Notes: generated by a model not told the origin, from the sequence alone. A stretch of 64,000 nucleotides of DNA from Artemisia argyi (GCA_030686995.1 CM060707.1:84616472-84680471); one strand, 5' to 3'; shown: positions 46,999 to 58,227, numbered from the stretch's first letter. A program made the numbers and translations.

Positions 46999-47554
46999 GT
47001 AAGTATTGTAAACTTGATTACAATCCTGATCTGAGTCTAGGAATTCTATTTTTGCACAAAAACAAAAACTTGGGGTTATGCATTAAACTTGAGAAACTCA
47101 TGCATAAAATTAGGTGTTTAACAAAACTAATCATGTTCCCCATAGTTAGGAATTGCATTCTTACTTAGTGTAAACATGTTTGCTAAAACACCCCATGTCA
47201 AATCTTTCCAAAAATTTCTCACAAATAGGACAAATGTTTTTTCGTCTCACATTGAGAATACAAAATCAAAACGTTATGTTTAAAACATCACTTGCATAAT
47301 GTCTCTTGAATGCTAAAGGGAATACATAACCAATATGTATTTTCGGGTACATTCAAACGAAGCTACATTGAACTAGGAGCGTTTGGGTTATCTTTTGTTT
47401 TATATCAAAAACTTGCATTATAAAACGTTTTTGAAACATCAAAATGAGTCAAGATAACCGCACCTCCACATTGTTTTCATATAGGCACACACTAGAACAT
47501 CCACATTATAATAGTAGCTTACTTAAACTAAAATGTGAAATTTTGTTGTTCTAG
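46999..47554 (+). other. Candidate intron in the leader of accessory ORF 1
   Basis: Donor CATT|GTAAGTATTG at 46999 and acceptor TTTTGTTGTTCTAG ending at 47554, eight bases before the ORF ATG. The left flank looks like an untranslated leader. A spliced subgenomic RNA would let a post-pol ORF be expressed, as proposed for env-like ORFs of SIRE elements. Sequence evidence only. Confidence 0.45.
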
Positions 47555-47562
47555 GAATCATC

Positions 47563-48672
47563 ATGCCTCCTCTAACTCACTACGACAACAAGGACACCAT
47601 TAAGTACCTACCAAAACACCACAAAACCAAAGGCCTTACCCTAAACCAAGTTAATGTTTTCAAAGCCTTAGAAAAACACTATGTCCATGAGGGTAGAACC
47701 ATTGACCCGTCTTTCCTAGAAGGCACAAACCTTTACGCCGAATTTGCCACAATCAACTTTGAGTGTCTCTTGAACATCGACGAGCCTATTTGCCCTAGGT
47801 TCATTTTGGAATTCTATGCATCCGCCGTCCTCTCCACGGATGATTATGGTCAAATGTCTATCAACTTTAGGGTTAGTGGTCATCAATACTCCTTCACTCT
47901 TGAGGAGTTTGCTCAAATCCTAGGTGTCCCAAACCGTGGTACTTGCATCTATTCCGACTTGCACTCCCTCTCAACACTTGACAACCTCCTTGACCGCATC
48001 CATCCTTATGACACACCTCTTGTGTCAAAATATGTACTCCGTGACCACCTCTTTGTTAGGACAACCAACACTAGGAGAACCTGTTCGGGAAATGAGGTCG
48101 ATAAGGACCCATATGGAATGGAAATGAATGAACTCAAGCCCCAATTCAAGAAATGGGAGGAAGTCCTTAGAGCAAATGTCATTAGCACCATAGGAAACCG
48201 AGACCATATCAACCTTTGCCTTTGCTACATGCTCTACTCTTTGTCCGTTAGGCAACCCTTCAATCTTGCCTACTACATGGCCAAGAGAATGGCCGGCTTT
48301 CCCGTGCATGGCACAACGGCTATGCCGTATGGAATGCTATTGACCCGTCTCTTTAGGTTCATATCACCCATTCCACCAACTCCAAATGGTCTTCGTCTTG
48401 ACTACTCTCTCATTCCACACACCTTTGTTCCACTTAGTGATAAGAGAGTCTACAAAGCCCAAGGAAAACGTCCTCATCCTCCTACCTCATCATCATCTTC
48501 CTCAATGATTGAATATGACAATTTGCCAAACTCTAGGCTCCCACCTCTCGAATACCTATCCCAACTTCCAGATATTCCTAATGAGTCGGCGGAGTTCAAG
48601 CAAACAAAGAGGATGTTTAAGAATCTTGGAAGATTCCTTGGAAAGCTCAAGAACAAGATTGACCGTCAATGA
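47563..48672 (+). CDS. Element A accessory ORF 1 (369 aa, intact)
   Basis: A complete frame MPPLTHYDNKDTIKYLP...NKIDRQ in the env-like position of SIRE elements. It has a globular region (residues ~30-290) with FILEFYASAVL, YSFTLEEFAQILGVPNRG and SLSVRQPFNLAYYMAKRMAG, a Ser run near residue 310 and a basic C-terminus (KRMFKNLGRFLGKLKNK). The FYA...FTLEEFAQILG pattern is reminiscent of the 'putative plant transposon protein' family; I am not sure of this. I see no signal peptide or strong membrane segment, so it does not look like a classical envelope. It is intact although gag-pol has eight stops. Function unknown. Confidence 0.75.
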   Translation: MPPLTHYDNKDTIKYLPKHHKTKGLTLNQVNVFKALEKHYVHEGRTIDPSFLEGTNLYAEFATINFECLLNIDEPICPRFILEFYASAVLSTDDYGQMSINFRVSGHQYSFTLEEFAQILGVPNRGTCIYSDLHSLSTLDNLLDRIHPYDTPLVSKYVLRDHLFVRTTNTRRTCSGNEVDKDPYGMEMNELKPQFKKWEEVLRANVISTIGNRDHINLCLCYMLYSLSVRQPFNLAYYMAKRMAGFPVHGTTAMPYGMLLTRLFRFISPIPPTPNGLRLDYSLIPHTFVPLSDKRVYKAQGKRPHPPTSSSSSSMIEYDNLPNSRLPPLEYLSQLPDIPNESAEFKQTKRMFKNLGRFLGKLKNKIDRQ

Positions 48673-49669
48673 GTGCGGGTGTGTAGGAGTGTTTGGCACT
48701 AGGTGCTATTTGAACAAATTTGCTTGTTTAAACAATGTTTATGATGTATTTGTGTGCTAGTACAATGTTTGATACAATTTGGAACATGTAGTATCTAACT
48801 TTGATGCAGGTAGACAACTTTTGGCAAGTTGTCAAATTTTCATGTTTATGATATTTTCACTAAGTATAGTGAAATTCTCGACCTCAAGGTCAAAGTCCTA
48901 TGATATGTGTGTTTACGTGTCTATTTTTTGCATTATCTAACCAGAAATGCATTATCTTTTTGATTTTAGGAGTTTTCGAAAATTTTGAAAATCGTCTCGC
49001 GGGTCAAAATCGCGGACTGCCACTTTTTCAGCCCTGGCGGATCTGGCGGAACCCAAAATTGGGTTCCGCGAGTGTATTTTCTGGGCAACCCAGAAATGGC
49101 CCAACGGACCCCACGGAACCCTCAAACGGGTTCCGCCTGTGTTACCTGAGGGTTCCGCCAGTTGCCTGCAGAAATTTTCTTTTTGTTTTCAACATTTCAA
49201 CATCCAAACACCAAAATACAATCCTTTTAGATAGAAACCCATTTCCTGCAATTTGTTTAGCACAATAGAGTACTTCTCATTCCTTGTAACTCAACCAAAA
49301 CCATTTCCCGCCAAATTTCAAAAATAGCCATAACCACCTCAAGGACCCTTCACACATAAAGGAAGGAACCCTTCTAAAGGTTCCTTGAAATCCCTGAGAT
49401 TTATACTTCAACAAATCTACCAAAACCACTAAGCATTTAGTTCAAAACTTGTCTTCTCACTTCACCATTTTCATTGGATTAACTTCCATGATATGACAAC
49501 CCACAATTAGTTTTCCAAATCATTAGGAACCTCCATTTTTGTATGGACTAACATCAAATCCAAACACTCCTTCCCACAATCCTTCATCACTATAAATTAA
49601 ACCATCCTAAACACTATCAAATCACACCTTCTTCATCACAATTTCTTAACTTCCAAACCATTTTTAACC
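48673..49669 (+). other. Spacer between accessory ORFs of A
   Basis: No gene supported. Contains the fourth and longest copy of the GC-rich hairpin module (49018-49175) and AT-rich leader-like DNA. The frame at 48900-49268 is a product of the GC module and not protein-like. Confidence 0.5.
49018..49175. repeat. GC-rich hairpin module, copy 4 (double)
   Basis: Contains GCGGAACCCAA-AA-TTGGGTTCCGC at 49046-49069, a perfect 11-bp stem, then CACGGAACCCTCAAACGGG and GGTTCCGCC, and another GGGTTCCGCCAG before TTGCCTGCAGAAA. It is the clearest example of the module. Confidence 0.85.
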
Positions 49670-50566
49670 ATGACCAAGTCAACAATCACTTCTCAACCAT
49701 CAAGACCCATCCGGAAAACCACCCGGATAAGTGTAAAACCACTATGGTCTAATCAATCCATCAACCTAAGCTCCTCATCTTCGGATGAATTTACCTCTCC
49801 TATAAAAAATGAACACTTTTTGAACCTTGCATCTCCATCTCCATCACCCAATGAACCCAATGAGCTCACTCCACCACCTACTAAATCACCCATTGACCCA
49901 ACTCCACCAAGTGCTCCAACCCAACCATCCAAAACTCCATCACCATCACCATTACCAAACTTGAACCTATAGAGTTATTTGGGTCTCCTCCAACATCACC
50001 ACACCCTTTTGTCCAAGATCTAAATGATCAAACCAAGACCTTCACAACCACCACCTTTTTCACCAAGGTCAATTCTTGACCAAAATGAGCATTTTAACCA
50101 CACCCAACCACCACAACAAGTGTACCATCAACCCAAACCATTGTTGTTTTACCCCATCTACCATGACATTCATGGTCCTCTTTATGGAGAACCAAACTTT
50201 GAAAACCATGATTACCCAACACAACCACATTCTCAAGCCCAAACCTTTGAGTCTTTCTTTCCTTCTTATGAGGAAATCCAAAGCATGGTTGAGAATCACC
50301 TCCATCAGGCAATGGAACGTCAAACCACCTTGCTTGACTCAATACCAAACCCATCATCCACCCAAGAACCAAAAACCAACCAACCCTCAAACCAAGAAAC
50401 CAAAACCAACCCATTTTCACCCACTCATCCCCATGTTTGCTCAAATTGTGAGCAAATGGGTGAAAGCATCAAAACGTTGCTTCACCAATTCCAAGATGAA
50501 ACCCGTTTTGCATTCCAACACGTCATAGAACGTTTAGATTCTCTTTCCCACCCAAACAAATCCTAG
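49670..50566 (+). pseudogene. Element A accessory ORF 2 (Pro/Ser/Thr-rich), broken
   Basis: Begins MTKSTITSQPSRPIRKTTRI, with Pro/Ser repeats, then stops at 49970 and 50021 in that frame. The +1 frame between them reads EPIELFGSPPTSPHPF, which looks protein-like, suggesting compensating frameshifts. From 50024 the first frame resumes with a Pro/Gln-rich stretch and a helical C-terminus, CSNCEQMGESIKTLLHQFQD. Low complexity; a structural or adaptor role is possible but not shown. Confidence 0.5.
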
Positions 50567-51087
50567 ACAACCTTTGGAGGCCTTTTGCCCCATTTAGGAA
50601 AGTAGGATTTTATTTTTTCTTAGTTATTTTTTAAGTTTTTAGAAGTAGAAGAATATTTCCCATTTCTTGTCTTTTGACTTTTAAAAGTCAAAATTTTACT
50701 TGGAATGATATTTCTTTCTACTTACTTTTGTGCATTGTTGGTTGATCATTTTTGTGTTGTCATTGTGATTGCAATGTGTGTGGTAACTACAAGCTTGACT
50801 ATATATATCACCAACTAACCATTTTTTTTTTGTAGGATCAAAATCCATGTTTCCCATCTTGGCACTCCTTTTAGGGGGAGTAACAAGCAAGGGGGAGCAA
50901 GTGCATTTTTCCGCTTCGCTACTCTACTTTTTGTTTCGACAAAAAGGGGGAGAAATATATTAAACCTTCAAAACTTAATATGATTTTTATCACTTAAGTA
51001 AAACAAGTTTAATATAATTTTTTTAAAGTCTTAAACACCAAGATTTTGTGAGTTACTTAAAAATAAAGTTTATGTTTTGTTATCAAC
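50567..51087 (+). other. Element A 3' untranslated region with repeated G-rich tracts
   Basis: AGGGGGAG occurs at 50873, 50889 and 50946 before the functional tract at about 51092. Such multiple PPT-like motifs are typical of SIRE elements. No genes. Confidence 0.65.
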
Positions 51088-51101
51088 AAAAAGGGGGAGA
51101 T
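51088..51101 (+). promoter_or_regulatory. Element A polypurine tract
   Basis: AAAAAGGGGGAGAT directly before the 3' LTR; primes plus-strand synthesis. Confidence 0.88.
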
Positions 51102-52225
51102 TGTTAATACAAATATCGCCTAAAAACGTTATTTATATTCTACGATCTTTGCTATGTTTTGTTAACGACAAAATGTAAACTTTAGTTTCTAAGTAAAACA
51201 TAATCTTAGTTTTAAAGACTTGCATAAACTAGACTTTTGCTACATTTTACATTTCATAAAACACAACACTTTTTATTTCTTAAAATAGAAATGTCACATC
51301 ACATTTATGGCAAGTTTTATCAATATACATTTATGGAAAAAAAGTGTGTTTGACTAACTTTGTGTTTGCTTGCAAGTTATATGTTTGACTAGGGGTAATG
51401 AGATGTGACATTGTTTGTTTTACAAGGTGTAATGAGATGTGACATTGTTTGGTTTGCAAGATTTATTGCAAAACCAACTGCAAGCCCGGCGGAACCTGGG
51501 GGTACACGAGCGGAACCCATCTGAGGGTTCCGCCGTATCCGCCAGGCCTGCAGAAGGCCTTGCTATAAATACCAAGCCACAAGTTGATTTTTGGCTTATC
51601 ACTCTACATCATATTTACACACATTCATTCATTCTTTCATCTAACCCATTAACATTTCATATATGAAGTTTGTTTTTGTAGCAAAGAGATTCACAAGCTC
51701 ATTAAAAGTAACAAGTATTCAACAAAACGTTGCAAGACTTGTTAGCTTAGCATTGTGTAGACTTGTGTAGTTTACACTTCATTTGATTGTGTATTTTTAG
51801 TAGTGATCGGTTAGTATTTTAATCCTCAAAATACAAAGTGTATCAGGAGTAGTTGTACCCTTGTAAAAGAACTAACGGGAGTGGTTGTACCCTTGTTAAA
51901 GAACTCGACATCTAGCTTAGTGTCGGTAAAAGTATAAGCGACGTGTAAGGTTTTCTCCGCCAGTGAAAGGAGCTTGTTGACTAGTGAAAGAAACTCTCAA
52001 GTTGGATACTCGGGGCGTGGGCGTAGGGCAAGGAAAAAGAGTCCTTATAGACTAACCACGATAAATACTCGTGTTGTGGTTTGATCATTTCTTTCGATTA
52101 CTTTCATGTTATATATTGTGTTTGTGTATATATCTTTGATCAAACAGAAAGTTTCAAAGCTAACTAAACAAGTTAAAAAGATTTTAAACGATAAACTATT
52201 CACCCCCCCCTTATAGTTTTCCACA
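51102..52225 (+). repeat. Element A 3' LTR
   Basis: 1124 bp, TGTTAATACAAATATCGCC to TTATAGTTTTCCACA; TATAAATA at 51564-51571; hairpin module at 51484-51560. Confidence 0.92.
51484..51560. repeat. GC-rich hairpin module, copy 5 (3' LTR of A)
   Basis: As in the 5' LTR: GCCCGGCGGAACC, GAGCGGAACCCATCTGAGGG, GGTTCCGCCGTATCCGCC, AGGCCTGCAGAAGG. Confidence 0.8.
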
Positions 52226-52375
52226 GTATAGTTGTCCATGTGTAAGAACATGACGCTTTAACTACAAACCAACTTTAGAAAGTGATTGACCTTGGCTTTT
52301 ATTGATTGTCATGGCAAGTGAAACTGAGATAGGATATTGTTTCCTGACAATCTTAAAAGGCAAACGCTTATAGAC
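52226..52375 (-). pseudogene. Helitron PIF1-type helicase, upstream part split off by element A
   Basis: After a TTCCACAG acceptor the minus strand encodes VYKRLPFKIVRKQYPISVS and LAMTINKSQGQSLSKVGL. The AMTINKSQGQ(S/T)L motif is motif V of PIF1-type Helitron helicases. An in-frame TAG follows VGL, where an aromatic residue is usual, then LKRHVLTHGQLY up to the insertion point. The stop and the insertion both inactivate it. The DNA-unwinding helicase drives rolling-circle transposition. Earlier exons were not identified to the right. Confidence 0.75.
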
Positions 52376-53644
52376 CTGTGGAATCACGGGGTTTTTAAAG
52401 AAATTATGTATCAAGCAATTAAGTGTGCAAATAAAGTAAGAAAGAATAACCAACGTAAACAGGTTGAATTATTTTTTGAAATGAATAACATGTAATAAGT
52501 AAATGATACTATAAATAATTATGTTTGTAACTATTAATATAATAACAACGATGCATCATGTACTCCAATTTTGATGGTCTTGTAAGATATGATTCATTAA
52601 GGAGTTACGTGTGTGAATGAATTAGTGGCAAACAACAATGAACGTAATTAGGTTCTATTATTTTTAAAAGGAATAATAATTAATATGTAAATGATACGAT
52701 AAACAATTTGGATTTTAACTATTAAGAAAATAATTTAAAATCAACCGAATATGTTTTAGCAAATGTCCATTCCGTACACACCTAATAGTCCATAGAAAAT
52801 GTAAGTAAAAAGTAGGTCGTGATTCATAATTTATTATAATTTAAAATATGGTAAAAAATGATATGTATATTGTATCGTCTATACATACCTCTTGAACAAA
52901 TCAATTACAAACTTAGCCCCACCAAAGTAAGATAATCAACTTAATTTCCTTTATAGAAATCCAAGATGAGAGGGTATTTGAATAATACTAAGAATGCCAT
53001 GATATTAATTTAAGTCAAAAGAACATCATGAAACTAAAAATAAGCTTTTTATAATCCTAAATTCCATGAACTAACAATATGAGTAAATCTTTGTGTTCCC
53101 CTGGAACACTGCCTACAACATTATACATTGTTGTGTCAATCAAAATTTCAACTTGAAAGTTAAAGAAGGCCAACATATTAAATGTCAAATAAATACTTAG
53201 TAAAATCTTGTATTCATGTTCGAATGTAATGTCATTAACAAAACTAAGAAGTTCAAAAAAAAAAAAAAAAAAAAAAAAGAAAAAAAAATGAAAAAAAGCA
53301 ACTGAGCTAAGAAAGAGGTGTTTGGGCAAGCATATTAGGTGTTTAATAAGTTGGTGCATTTTGTAAAAGCTATAAGGTGTTAGACATGTTTTGACTTTTT
53401 TTTAGGATAAATAAGCTAATAAGCATAATCTGTTGGATATGAGCTTTTTGAAAACACATAAGCTTAGCGCACCCCTAAGAATAAATCATAAAGTAATAAA
53501 TGCCTCAGTGTTATACAAAAAAAATTATTTTCAACACGTATAGCAATGAAATTAGTGCAAAAAATATGAAAAATACAACATATCAGTAGAATCACAAATC
53601 CTAACAATCACATAGTACATAAATAACTTCTAGTAAACTTGGAT
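52376..53644 (-). other. Probable further Helitron remnant and A/T-rich spacer
   Basis: Intron-like sequence upstream (minus) of the helicase exon. A segment at about 52745-52900 resembles 18640-18780, both ending in TTCAAGAG|GTATGT on the minus strand. There is a long A tract at 53256-53290. No further helicase exon recognised. Confidence 0.4.
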
Positions 53645-53929
53645 TGTTATGACCAAGAAACACCTTCAGAGGTCGCGGTTGATCAAAATACATCATTGTT
53701 CTAGAGAGAGAAAGTAGAGAGAGAAAGGTGGAGAAAAGGGTTTATATAAAATATGAAATGAATGAAACAATACACACACTTTCCCACACCCCTCATGGAG
53801 AGTCATGGGGGGTATTTATAGGCTCATTACAACATTACTTTGCCTACTTGACAATAGTAGTCCCTGTAGTATCTAATCTAGTCCATTTCACATGTGTGAC
53901 GTTATCTTTAAAAAAAAGCGAAGCTAACA
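53645..53929 (-). repeat. Element E 3' LTR
   Basis: The minus strand runs TGTTAGCTTCGC to GGTCATAACA, 285 bp, with TATAAATA (53813-53820 on plus as TATTTATA). Preceded by GGAGGGAGAT, a PPT-like tract. Left flank is TGGAT; the partner LTR is not in the window. Confidence 0.7.
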
Positions 53930-55609
53930 ATCTCCCTCCAAGATATCGTCACACATGAATGGATACAATGAGACCTATAAACACATAAACATGTAAATTA
54001 CAACAATAGTAAACTATGTTGATGTTGTTGAAGCGCAGAGTCTCTGTAGTCTAGATACTGAGGCAGACTTGAAGTTCTCTCTTCCGACAGTCTCAGCGTA
54101 TGATCTTTGACACTGACGGCAAAGGTCTTTGTAGCTCTGAACTTCAACTGTAATGGTCTAGTTAGGTTATTACTCCCTCCTAACTAGTGAGCCTTTATTC
54201 TTTTTCTTCTGCTCCCTCTTGAACAGACAACTCTCTTCTCATCTCGCAGCGGATAAGGTAGATACTAATGAGTTTGCACCATGGTTGTTGTTCTGGGAGC
54301 ATCATAGCATAACTCACATAGTATTGCACAGAAGGTTGGTAATACGCTCCGATGTACACGTCATTAGTACTTCTTCGATTCTAGTGTAAGCACAATTCCC
54401 TCGATCAACCAACGTACTAGAGATGAAACACTACTTCTTTTGGCATGTTCTTCTCCCTCCTGATGGTTGCGATGTATCGAAATCATCATACTATTGTGTG
54501 TACATGCCAAAATTACCCGTACTTTACACTTTTGATGCAATATAGATGGACCATGAAAGCATAATTTGTGAGAATATGCTGATAGATATGACTCTCTTGA
54601 TTCTACAATCTCTTCTCTTCTCTTCAACCTTAAGCGACCTCTTCAAATTCCAACCAGCTAGTAAATGACCAATGACTTATAGAAACAACCCAGTATAACC
54701 AATCTGAAAATGAAGTAAACATCCCTTAGATATGTGACTTAATCTTGTACGATGGTGTGACTAAGAACCTATACTGAGCACTACAACGTAACTCCTTTAA
54801 GCATAGGTAGTGCCATATACCCAAACCAACAAACAGTATATGAAATATCCACCTCTTGAACTATCCACAACTTCGTGCGACACTGAGTACTACAATGTAA
54901 CTCCTTAAAGTGATAGCTATAACCCGTGAGCACTACAATGTAACTCCTTACATCGGGTATAACTAGATAATCCAAGTCTTAATCACTATCTTTAGTGTTT
55001 GCCCAAACAAGTATCTTCGAAAGTCATGCATCTATCCACCCCTAGACTTTTAGATAAATAAGTACACATGCCCTTGAAATGTACTTTAAACCCAGAAAAG
55101 TGATAAAGAATTATCCCCATAATCATAAAAATCCGATACTAGCTGTTGTCATTTGATTGTGATTCTTGATCAGGATCGTTTAAGCAAAACGTGGTGTGTT
55201 TTTGGTGAAGCTAGAAATTCTATTTCGGGTGATTCGTAGTGATTTCGTGTTTTCCCTCCAAAAATAAAATTGGAAAGTTTTCTCGCCCATAATATGGAAA
55301 TCACTATGAAATGCAATTCTAAGGTTACCAGAAAAATTTGAGTTTTGAAAATTTTTACGTCAAATTTTACCGAAATTTTTTGAATTTTGGCCTAAAAATT
55401 TGAATTTCGGGCCAAAATTTTCAACCTTGTACCAAAATTAAAATCTCGCGTAAAAATTGAACGTTTAGTCTCCTCTCAAAAATAAATTTTACTCAAATTT
55501 TCCCGCCAATTTTTTTTTTTTTTTTTTTTTTTTTGCTAACTCGATAAGCTCATCAAACTCGGTAACCTTTCAAACTCGATAACCATTCAAACTTGTTAGG
55601 TCACCATTT
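53930..55609 (-). mobile_element. Element E internal 3' region, interrupted by D
   Basis: Begins (minus end) with the PPT GGAGGGAGAT; other GGAGGGAG-like tracts occur near 54173, 54212 and 54446, the multiple-PPT style of copia SIRE relatives. There are tandem AACTCCTTAAAG/CACTACAATGTAACTCC units at 54780-54960 and a T-rich tract at 55508-55533. No coding recognised. It would continue to the right of D. Confidence 0.5.
54775..54960. repeat. Short tandem units in element E
   Basis: Four GAGCACTACAA(C/T)GTAACTCCTT-type units. Confidence 0.6.
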
Positions 55610-55937
55610 TGTAAACACAAGTATGATTAAGAAAGAAATAAGATGAGAAATGAGATTGGTTGATTATGAGACAATATGAAAGGTGAGAGTGCAAGAGTTT
55701 CTTTAAGATAATCAAATAACCAACAAGTTAAATGTTTACATGAGCTTACTATTTATAAGGGAGGAGTTAGGGCAACACTCCCTTCCTCCCTTATCTTCAA
55801 ATTCGTGGGCTTCAAGCCCATAGGGCTTTTACACATAAGCCTTGTAACATAAAACTTAATGAAATAAATACTAAAGCAACCTATTACAAAAATGTAATGA
55901 CCGAGACTTGACTAAATACAAAAGTATGGTTCCAACA
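55610..55937 (-). repeat. Element D 3' LTR
   Basis: The minus strand runs TGTTGGAACCATAC to TTGTGTTTACA, 328 bp; TATAAATA on minus at 55757-55750. The LTR sequence is unlike that of B although the adjacent internal module is shared. Confidence 0.8.
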
Positions 55938-55950
55938 ATCTCCCCCTAAG
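55938..55950 (-). promoter_or_regulatory. Element D polypurine tract
   Basis: The minus strand reads CTTAGGGGGAGAT immediately before the LTR, the same as in element B. Confidence 0.85.
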
Positions 55951-58227
55951 GGTCGGTCATCACGGTTGCTTGACGTCTTCATCTTTGTCGTTGACTTGTG
56001 ACAAGTAAAACTCTAGACGTCTTCAAAAATGGTTGAGTGATAATGAATATACTTTGCTCTCTGTCTTTGTTCTTTGGTGATGATGTAGTGATTGTGTTAT
56101 GAAGTAATCTGCCGTTCATCACTCCTGCGTCTGTGGTGGTTGTCCGCCATTCCAACATACTCATACATCTTTGGACTTAGACTTTTCACGTGCAAGAAGT
56201 TCCTTTTGATACATTGAGATCTTTGTCTTTATACTTTGTAGATTCTTCTTATTGTCGTAGAATCTTTCTTGGAACTTTGTGTTGTTAAGATCTTTGGGGG
56301 AGCTATCTTTTGCTTCAAGATGTATGTATGAGCATGTTGGAATCTACCATCATGGAAGTGAGGTACCTGCGAGTAAACAGTTAGCAATAAAACAACTGGT
56401 ACTTACGGATAAGGAATTAGAGCTCATCAACAGCATAATGTGAAGACTCCTTCTAATCCTTATCCAGGCCGTTCCCATATCAGATACTCCCGAAGGAGCT
56501 TACGAGACCTACTGAGTAGCTCAATGACTGGGTGAGTCGCTGGGGATCACTCCACGACTGTAGACCGTAATGAAACCACCACAAACACTAAGCGTAACCC
56601 TTGTGAGGTTACCGAAGTGACCTGCTGTCAGGGCTGTTTGATGTTGTCCCTGGCAGGATTTCCGTTCAATCATTGAGAAATACATAAGTAATCCTCTCAT
56701 AAACGTTCTCGGCAGATTGCTAAGATCTGCGAAGGACTCGATAATTTACAGCTGGTGTCCATTGATGTAGAACACCAGTTGTAGAAATACTAAGTGTTCC
56801 TAAGAGATCTTTGATGTATCTCGAGGCTCTAGACTCTATAAGTGCACACCTAGGTTTCCTATGCGGAGACTGGGGAGGTGTCACCTGCTTCAATATCAAC
56901 CGTCTCTAAGAGATAGGTCGATAGGTTACGCGGGTTCCCCGTGAGAATGAAACAAGTCCTTTTAAGAGAACTTGAGTGGTTAAGAAGGTTTAGTGCATCG
57001 CGTCACTGGGTCCATGACGGCTTAATCTTCAATACCGGTGTTGTCTTTTGCAACAGCCAGTAGCATACGTATTGAACCCGGTGTCTGCCCAAAGGTTGAT
57101 TCATATGGAGGGCTATTTCTTTTCACCCTTTTCTTTACTTTTCTTTTTAATTCTTCAACTCCTTCTTTCCCTGTCATTCTTTTCTCCTTTTTTTTTTCGT
57201 ATCATACCTAAGGACTTCTAATTCTAACTATGGGAGATGTCCTTGGGTAGATCCCTCCGGCTCTGGCGGATCATAGGACGGATATTCCTATCTTAATCAC
57301 CTTATAACTCCGACAGTAGCCAAGAAACCTTTGATAGAAAATCTCTCAAAGTGTTTGTGATAATCAAATATTTTGGTTAACACTTTGAGAGTTTTGTGTA
57401 CACTTTTGAAGGGCTCCCCCTGCACATGTGCTCATAAGTATTAAATAAATTTGCACATGCGGGAGGAGCAATCACTTTTGAATTGATCCACTTTTAGTGA
57501 ACAAGACCGATTCGAGATACGCTTACATCACTAGTTAAACTAGCTTGAAGTTATTACCCGTCCTGGTCAAGTCCACAGAAAGTTTCTCGAGACGGTACAT
57601 TTCTACTAAGACTAATCCTTTTCGAGACACGCTTACGTGGTTAATTAAAGAGATACATTGTCAGTTTTTAGGTGACAACTAGCTCTAGTAACTAACTTGA
57701 TGTTATTACCCGTCGAGGATAAGTCCTTTCGATTTTTACTAACTTTTATCATCTCGTCAATTCCTGGGTGAATCTGAGTCTAGCTCGCACAAGATACAAC
57801 TTTTCAGCTTTAACTTCATATATTTTAATCACTTTTTCATTTTCTCCCCCTCAAAAATAGCATATGAGATGTTGTTTTTGTTAAACTTTTGATTAAAATA
57901 TGCTTTTTGAGTCTTATGGGGAGATTCACCAAGAACTTTTGATTTTGAACAAAGTATTTTGTTTTGACAAGTGCTCCCCCTCAACAAGTGATTAGGTCTT
58001 ATTGAGGTGAAATACTTGTCCTTTTGAGCAGAATTGTGAAAAAAAATCATAAAAGTTTGATTAATTCTACTCAAAAGTAAGAAGCCTTCGCTCCTTATAT
58101 TTAGGATTGAGGCACTGATGCGTACCTCAGGGTCCTTTCTTTACAAGTTCGGGTTGTGCACTGTAATGCGTACATAAACCATTATGAAGTAAATTATTGA
58201 CAAATCAAATCAAATTCTTACAATGAT
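55951..58227 (-). other. Element D non-coding 3' module (homologous to B)
   Basis: Shares with 41040-43000 of B, in inverse orientation, the blocks CCAGTAGCATACG, AATACCGGTGTTGTC, CGAAGTGACCTGCTGTCAGG, CCTGGCAGGATT and TTACCCGTCCTGGTCAAG. It has internal G-rich tracts (minus GAGGGGGAG at about 57848 and 57975, CAGGGGGAGC at about 57413). No gene. Confidence 0.7.
56367..56406 (-). other. Conserved mini-intron-like segment in element D
   Basis: On the minus strand it begins GTAAGTACC, contains TTATTGCTAACTG and ends CGCAG; 40 nt, the same length as in element B. Confidence 0.45.

Larger units (their letters stand above)
18902..52225 (+). mobile_element. Element A: SIRE-lineage Ty1/copia retrotransposon, nested host of B
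   Basis: The ends are TG...CA. Flanks GCATA (18897-18901) and GTATA (52226-52230) are a 5-bp target duplication with one transition; the interrupted helicase frame shows GTATA to be the original. Its order is LTR, Met-tRNA-type PBS, gag, protease, integrase, RT/RNase H, intron-like leader, accessory ORF 1, accessory ORF 2, several G-rich tracts, LTR. Without element B and the duplicated target it is about 11.6 kb. The gag-pol frame is constant throughout but holds eight stop codons. The long post-pol region with extra ORFs and the protein sequence identify the SIRE/Maximus lineage (family knowledge). Confidence 0.9.

Noticed and set aside
47563..48672. Accessory ORF 1 as a viral-type envelope gene
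   Set aside because: No signal peptide, no clear transmembrane segment and no cleavage motif visible; only its position is env-like.
50069..50444. Trp/Gly-rich minus-strand frames
   Set aside because: Antisense of the Pro/Gln-rich accessory ORF 2.
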